Below, one piece after another: positions 4,997 to 6,811 of a DNA stretch of 6,811 nucleotides (position 1 is the first letter of the stretch; every line of letters starts with the position of its first letter). A program made the position numbers and the translations under genes. The DNA is taken from contig JACDAW010000524.1 in the NCBI GenBank assembly GCA_013695245.1, positions 1 through 6,811 on the forward strand, written 5' to 3'. Under the pieces are notes generated by a model. It was given only the letters and a program-made list of their open reading frames with translations. It was not told where the DNA came from and did not search any database. Source of the stretch: Pyrinomonadaceae bacterium (GTDB taxonomy: Bacteria; Acidobacteriota; Blastocatellia; Pyrinomonadales; Pyrinomonadaceae).

Positions 4997-5218
4997 TTAC
5001 TTGTACCTGTAAGTGATACGTCCCCGCGTGAGATCATAGGGCGACATCTCGACGCTTACGCGGTCGCCCATTAAAATGCGAATGCGGTTTTTGCGCATCT
5101 TACCGGAAATCTGCGCCAGCACAACGTGGTCGCTGTTGTCGAGCCGGACTTTGAAGAATGCGTTGGGCTGCTTATCAATTATCATCCCTTCAGCCGGGAT
5201 TAAGTCATCTCTAGACAA
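4997..5218 (-). CDS. infA: Translation initiation factor IF-1
   Basis: A 73-aa protein of normal IF-1 length (E. coli 72). It is a single S1/OB fold: the E-G-M-I-I-D-K-Q-P-N-A-F-F-K-V-R-L strand pair, then I-S-G-K-M-R-K-N-R-I-R-I (the conserved G-K-M-R-x-x-x-I region that contacts 16S rRNA in the A site), G-D-R-V-S-V-E-M-S-P-Y-D-L and R-G-R-I-T-Y-R. IF-1 binds the 30S A site and assists IF-2 and IF-3 in start selection. The start is TTG 5218-5216, with AAGGAG (5228-5233) 9 nt upstream; no ATG is available at the right place. It lies after the RRM gene's terminator and 7 bp before the desaturase. infA is more often found in the spc/alpha ribosomal-protein operon, so this may be a relocated or second copy. 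Confidence 0.95.
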   Translation of the reverse strand: MSRDDLIPAEGMIIDKQPNAFFKVRLDNSDHVVLAQISGKMRKNRIRILMGDRVSVEMSPYDLTRGRITYRYK

Positions 5219-5227
5219 TTAGGTTTT

Positions 5228-5233
5228 CTCCTT
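5228..5233 (-). promoter_or_regulatory. Ribosome binding site for infA (sets the TTG start)
   Basis: AAGGAG on the minus strand, 9 nt upstream of TTG 5218-5216, where IF-1 homology begins. Confidence 0.65.
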
Positions 5234-5248
5234 TGTTATCTCGCGGGT

Positions 5249-5277
5249 ATTAGAGTCTAACCTCTACTAAAAGTAAA
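5249..5277 (-). promoter_or_regulatory. Possible infA-desaturase promoter with a short palindrome
   Basis: Minus strand TTTACT (5272-5277), 17-nt spacer, TCTAAT (5249-5254). It follows immediately on the RRM terminator, so infA would have its own promoter. The 11-bp palindrome TTAGAGTCTAA (5250-5260) covers the -10. The -10 lacks the conserved second-position A, so confidence is low. Confidence 0.3.
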
Positions 5278-5310
5278 AGCCTCCGGCGAAAAGTTCGTGC
5301 CGGAGGCTTT
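5276..5310 (-). terminator. Rho-independent terminator of the RRM gene
   Basis: A perfect 12-bp inverted repeat AAAGCCTCCGGC / GCCGGAGGCTTT with an 11-nt loop. Read on the minus strand it is followed by TTTTACTTTTAG. It is about 37 bp past the RRM gene stop and separates that gene from infA. This is the strongest terminator in the window. Confidence 0.85.
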
Positions 5311-5346
5311 GTGTAAAAGAATCGCCGGACATAATCGAACGGCGAG

Positions 5347-5697
5347 TTAGTAGCGCGAGTTGCCGCCGCCGTAGCCGCCGCGTCCACCACCGCCGCCACC
5401 ACCGCGATTGCCGCCAAATCCGCCTCGACCACCACCACCGCCGCGATCTTCACGGGGCTTGGCTTCGTTGACGGTCAAAGCGCGTCCGCCCATTTCCTGG
5501 CCGTTAAACTGCTGAATAGCCGCGTTACCCTCTTCCTTTGATGACATTTCGACAAAGCCGAAGCCGCGCGAACGACCCGTTTCGCGGTCTTCGACAACCG
5601 ATGCAGATTCGACCGTGCCCGCTTGCGCGAACAGTTGTTGCAAGTCTTCGCTCGAAGTCTGGAACGCGAGATTGCCAACGTAAAGTTTCATAGACAT
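5347..5697 (-). CDS. Glycine-rich RRM RNA-binding protein
   Basis: A 116-aa protein with one RNA-recognition motif at residues 3-80. RNP2 is L-Y-V-G-N-L (5-10) and RNP1 is R-G-F-G-F-V-E-M (44-51), so the aromatic RNA-stacking residues Y6, F46 and F48 are in place. Residues 85-113 are a glycine tail with R-G-G repeats ending N-S-R-Y, as in cyanobacterial Rbp and plant GRP proteins. These bind single-stranded RNA and often act as RNA chaperones in the cold. Start ATG 5697-5695 has AGAGGT 8 nt upstream; ATG 5691 is a second option. It has its own terminator (5276-5310) and an unusual leader with small hairpins, a feature shared with cold-shock mRNAs. The cold role here is inferred from family and neighbours. 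Confidence 0.95.
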   Translation of the reverse strand: MSMKLYVGNLAFQTSSEDLQQLFAQAGTVESASVVEDRETGRSRGFGFVEMSSKEEGNAAIQQFNGQEMGGRALTVNEAKPREDRGGGGGRGGFGGNRGGGGGGGRGGYGGGNSRY

Positions 5698-5711
5698 AGA
5701 TGTGTACCTCT

Positions 5712-5723
5712 CTCCTATAGGAG
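5712..5723. promoter_or_regulatory. 12-bp perfect palindrome holding an SD-like sequence in the RRM leader
   Basis: CTCCTATAGGAG lies directly upstream of the RRM gene's ribosome site (5706-5711). In the mRNA, GGAG can pair with CTCC in cis or between molecules, which could alter access to the ribosome site. It could equally be a DNA operator. A palindrome this short with no loop cannot form a good intramolecular hairpin. Confidence 0.3.
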
Positions 5724-5890
5724 TAATTTAAGAGAAGCTGCGAATCAAAGTGACTTCGATGTAACGGTTGGCAACGAAGGCTTGCGTTCGGATGCTCAAT
5801 TCAGAGCGGCTTCTAAGGTTAAAATCAGCCTGCTCTCGAACCATCCACAACGCTGACGCCATTTCGGAGGCGCGGCGCGCATCACCGCTG
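5724..5890 (-). promoter_or_regulatory. Long, possibly structured 5' leader of the RRM gene
   Basis: I see no gene here. Read on the minus strand it offers several small hairpins, the clearest being TCGAAG-TCA-CTTTGA (5745-5759, with one G-U pair), plus a GCTC/GAGC pair around TGAATT and an AACG/CGTT pair. No confident promoter is seen, so the transcript start is unknown. A structured leader would suit a cold-regulated RNA-binding protein, but no described RNA family is recognised. Confidence 0.3.
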
Positions 5891-5915
5891 ATACGCGAGA
5901 GAAGGAGTAACTGAC

Positions 5916-6011
5916 ATGTTTGATGCGTTAAGCAGCCCTCTGGTTGTTAGGGCGGCACATTGTACCGAGCTTTTACTGATTTGCAAAACATTAATTGAAT
6001 TGAGCGAGTAA
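5916..6011 (+). CDS. 31-codon small ORF with a strong ribosome site
   Basis: ATG 5916-5918 is preceded by GAAGGAG with 8-nt spacing, a better site than several recognised genes here have. The product is 31 aa, begins M-F-D-A-L-S-S-P and has a hydrophobic middle (L-L-L-I-C-K-T-L-I) and two cysteines. It is not long enough for a normal membrane protein. It could be a leader peptide for the downstream DICT-domain gene, a micropeptide, or the start of a lost gene. It is divergent from the RRM gene. No family is recognised. Confidence 0.35.
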   Translation: MFDALSSPLVVRAAHCTELLLICKTLIELSE

Positions 6012-6057
6012 AAGCCCGAAGCATATCTTGAATTATAAACATATGTGAAGTTTAAAA

Positions 6058-6108
6058 CCAAGCCGCAGCCGGAGTGATATTCTCAAACATCACTGTCGTT
6101 TGGCTTGG
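6058..6108. repeat. Nested inverted repeat, possible structured RNA
   Basis: Outer arms CCAAGCC (6058-6064) and GGCTTGG (6102-6108); inner arms AGTGAT (6073-6078) and ATCACT (6089-6094) with a 10-nt loop. The two perfect stems are separated by an 8/7-nt internal loop, the shape of a small folded RNA rather than a terminator (no T-run after it). It lies about 255 nt upstream of the DICT-domain start. It matches no riboswitch class I can recognise. Confidence 0.35.
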
Positions 6109-6351
6109 GGAGATGCGCACTGCCGGTGCAACAGATGAGCAAAAGAGAAGTTTTTAGCAGCTCAAAACGGGATGACCCTTCCGAAAAACTTTCACGCATG
6201 TTTCACGGCAGGGCGCGCTCAGCATCAAGAACACGCGAGAACGCCGAAGTAAACGCCTCAAACAGCCCAACGTTACACAATTTAAGGAAACATTCGTAAC
6301 GCGCGCGCGAGTCACGGCGAGTAGAAGGGAGACGCTGTTTTTATCGTTCTC

Positions 6352-6356
6352 GGAGG
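6352..6356 (+). promoter_or_regulatory. Ribosome binding site for the TTG start of the DICT-domain gene
   Basis: GGAGG lies 8 nt before TTG 6365-6367. The first in-frame ATG (6380) has only AAGGG, 8 nt before it, as a candidate site, so TTG is preferred. Confidence 0.55.
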
Positions 6357-6364
6357 TTTCGCGC

Positions 6365-6811
6365 TTGAAGGGCTTTTCAATGTTTGAGCAGGCACAGCAT
6401 TACGCGGAACAATCTGCGTCCGTCGAGGATTTCGGCTGTGTGTCAAACATTGTGCGCGCGCGTTTCGATGAGCATCAGACTTTCCGCTTTAACGCACAAG
6501 TGCCGTGCCTTGAATACATCAGTTTGCTGATCGAAAACGCTTTGCTGCTACGAACGAATCGCGCGGGACGGGTTTACGCCGGGTTTGAAAAACTTTCGCG
6601 GATGGAGCCGGTGGTGGAGCGTTACCTGCGCATCGCCGATCTCTCTGAGCGGGTCTATGTTTTCGGCGAAGCGGATTGGCAACCGCCACGCCACCCGAAC
6701 ATGCGTGCAGTGGTTATTAGCTCGGACTCGCCGTTAAATCACGAGTGGTTTGTGATCGCCGATTCACCATCGCTGCGCGTCGCGCTTGTCGCAAGGGACG
6801 AAGATGGATTT
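6365..6811 (+). CDS. DICT-domain sensory protein, 5' part (runs off right edge)
   Basis: 149 codons are open to the window end with no stop. After a short start (M-K-G-F-S-M-F-E) the protein has helical segments (about 6-60), then strands such as R-V-Y-V-F-G-E-A-D-W, M-R-A-V-V-I-S-S-D-S-P-L and H-E-W-F-V-I-A-D-S-P-S-L-R-V-A-L-V-A-R-D-E. The last is the 'EW-F-V-V-x-D-x-P-x-x-x-A-L-L-A-x-R-E' block typical of the DICT domain (named for diguanylate cyclases and two-component systems). DICT is a presumed sensory module, often placed before or after a kinase, GGDEF or HTH output. The output domain, if any, lies beyond the window. Start TTG 6365 has GGAGG at 8 nt; ATG 6380 would shorten it by five residues. 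The family call is by pattern and only moderately certain. Confidence 0.65.
   Translation, partial: MKGFSMFEQAQHYAEQSASVEDFGCVSNIVRARFDEHQTFRFNAQVPCLEYISLLIENALLLRTNRAGRVYAGFEKLSRMEPVVERYLRIADLSERVYVFGEADWQPPRHPNMRAVVISSDSPLNHEWFVIADSPSLRVALVARDEDGF

Larger units (their letters stand above)
6012..6364. other. Intergenic stretch before the DICT-domain gene
   Basis: No convincing protein gene. A 54-codon plus-strand frame from ATG 6135 to TAA 6299 is S/R/K-rich, lacks a good SD and looks non-coding. The stretch holds the nested inverted repeat at 6058-6108, a TATAAA-like box near 6034 with no matching -35, and a CG-alternating tract at 6299-6309. It ends with the ribosome site of the next gene. 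Confidence 0.5.

Noticed and set aside
5250..5453. 67-codon minus-strand ORF rich in A and V over the end of the RRM gene
   Set aside because: It is the shadow of the GGC/GGT-rich glycine tail in another frame and crosses the strong terminator.
6105..6299. 64-codon plus-strand ORF before the DICT gene
   Set aside because: TTG start inside the arm of the inverted repeat, no SD, S/R/K-rich composition without predicted structure. The inner ATG at 6135 is no better.
1..6811. CRISPR array, tRNA, rRNA or insertion sequence
   Set aside because: No spaced direct repeats, no cloverleaf-like segment with a T-loop motif, and no transposase motif or terminal inverted repeats were seen on either strand by eye.

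Overview
The window looks like chromosomal DNA from an environmental Gram-negative bacterium. I favour an Acidobacteriota member of the Blastocatellia type, because of the ECF sigma / zinc-finger anti-sigma pair, the small zinc-ribbon membrane protein and the DICT-domain protein. This placement is an impression from protein style; there is no rRNA or other marker to prove it. GC content is moderate, and many starts are GTG or TTG with good Shine-Dalgarno (SD) sites. No tRNA, rRNA, CRISPR array, transposase or integrase is visible.

Layout. (1) Positions 1-822, minus strand: an ECF sigma factor followed, with an 11-bp overlap, by the start of a probable anti-sigma/FecR-type regulator that runs off the left edge. 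(2) 823-1230: an intergenic stretch with an AT-rich promoter region, a 42-codon plus-strand ORF that is little more than a signal peptide, and a hairpin terminator. (3) 1231-3577, minus strand: eight very small, tightly packed genes. In transcription order they are an N-terminally shortened DUF4440/NTF2-like protein, an unknown 76-aa protein, a free-standing DnaJ-type zinc-finger protein, a zinc-ribbon single-TM protein, an RNA polymerase omega-like protein, an unknown 90-aa protein, a two-TM protein and an unknown 140-aa protein. (4) 3690-4021: an AT-rich divergent promoter with a consensus -35 box and a dyad over the -10, then a short Cro/CI-type HTH regulator on the plus strand. (5) 4108-5697, minus strand: a glycine-rich RRM RNA-binding protein with its own terminator, then infA (IF-1) and an acyl-CoA desaturase 7 bp apart. 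(6) 5698-6364: a long leader/intergenic region with several small hairpins, a 31-codon ORF with a strong SD, and a nested inverted repeat. (7) 6365-6811, plus strand: the start of a DICT-domain protein that runs off the right edge.

Two themes stand out. The 1231-4021 block reads as a compact accessory cassette: tiny proteins, an omega-like RNA polymerase subunit, zinc-binding proteins and a divergent regulator next to an operator-like dyad. I cannot assign it to a described system. The RRM protein / IF-1 / desaturase block combines three functions commonly associated with growth in the cold (RNA structure, translation initiation, membrane fluidity) and may be a cold-adaptation locus; that is inference.
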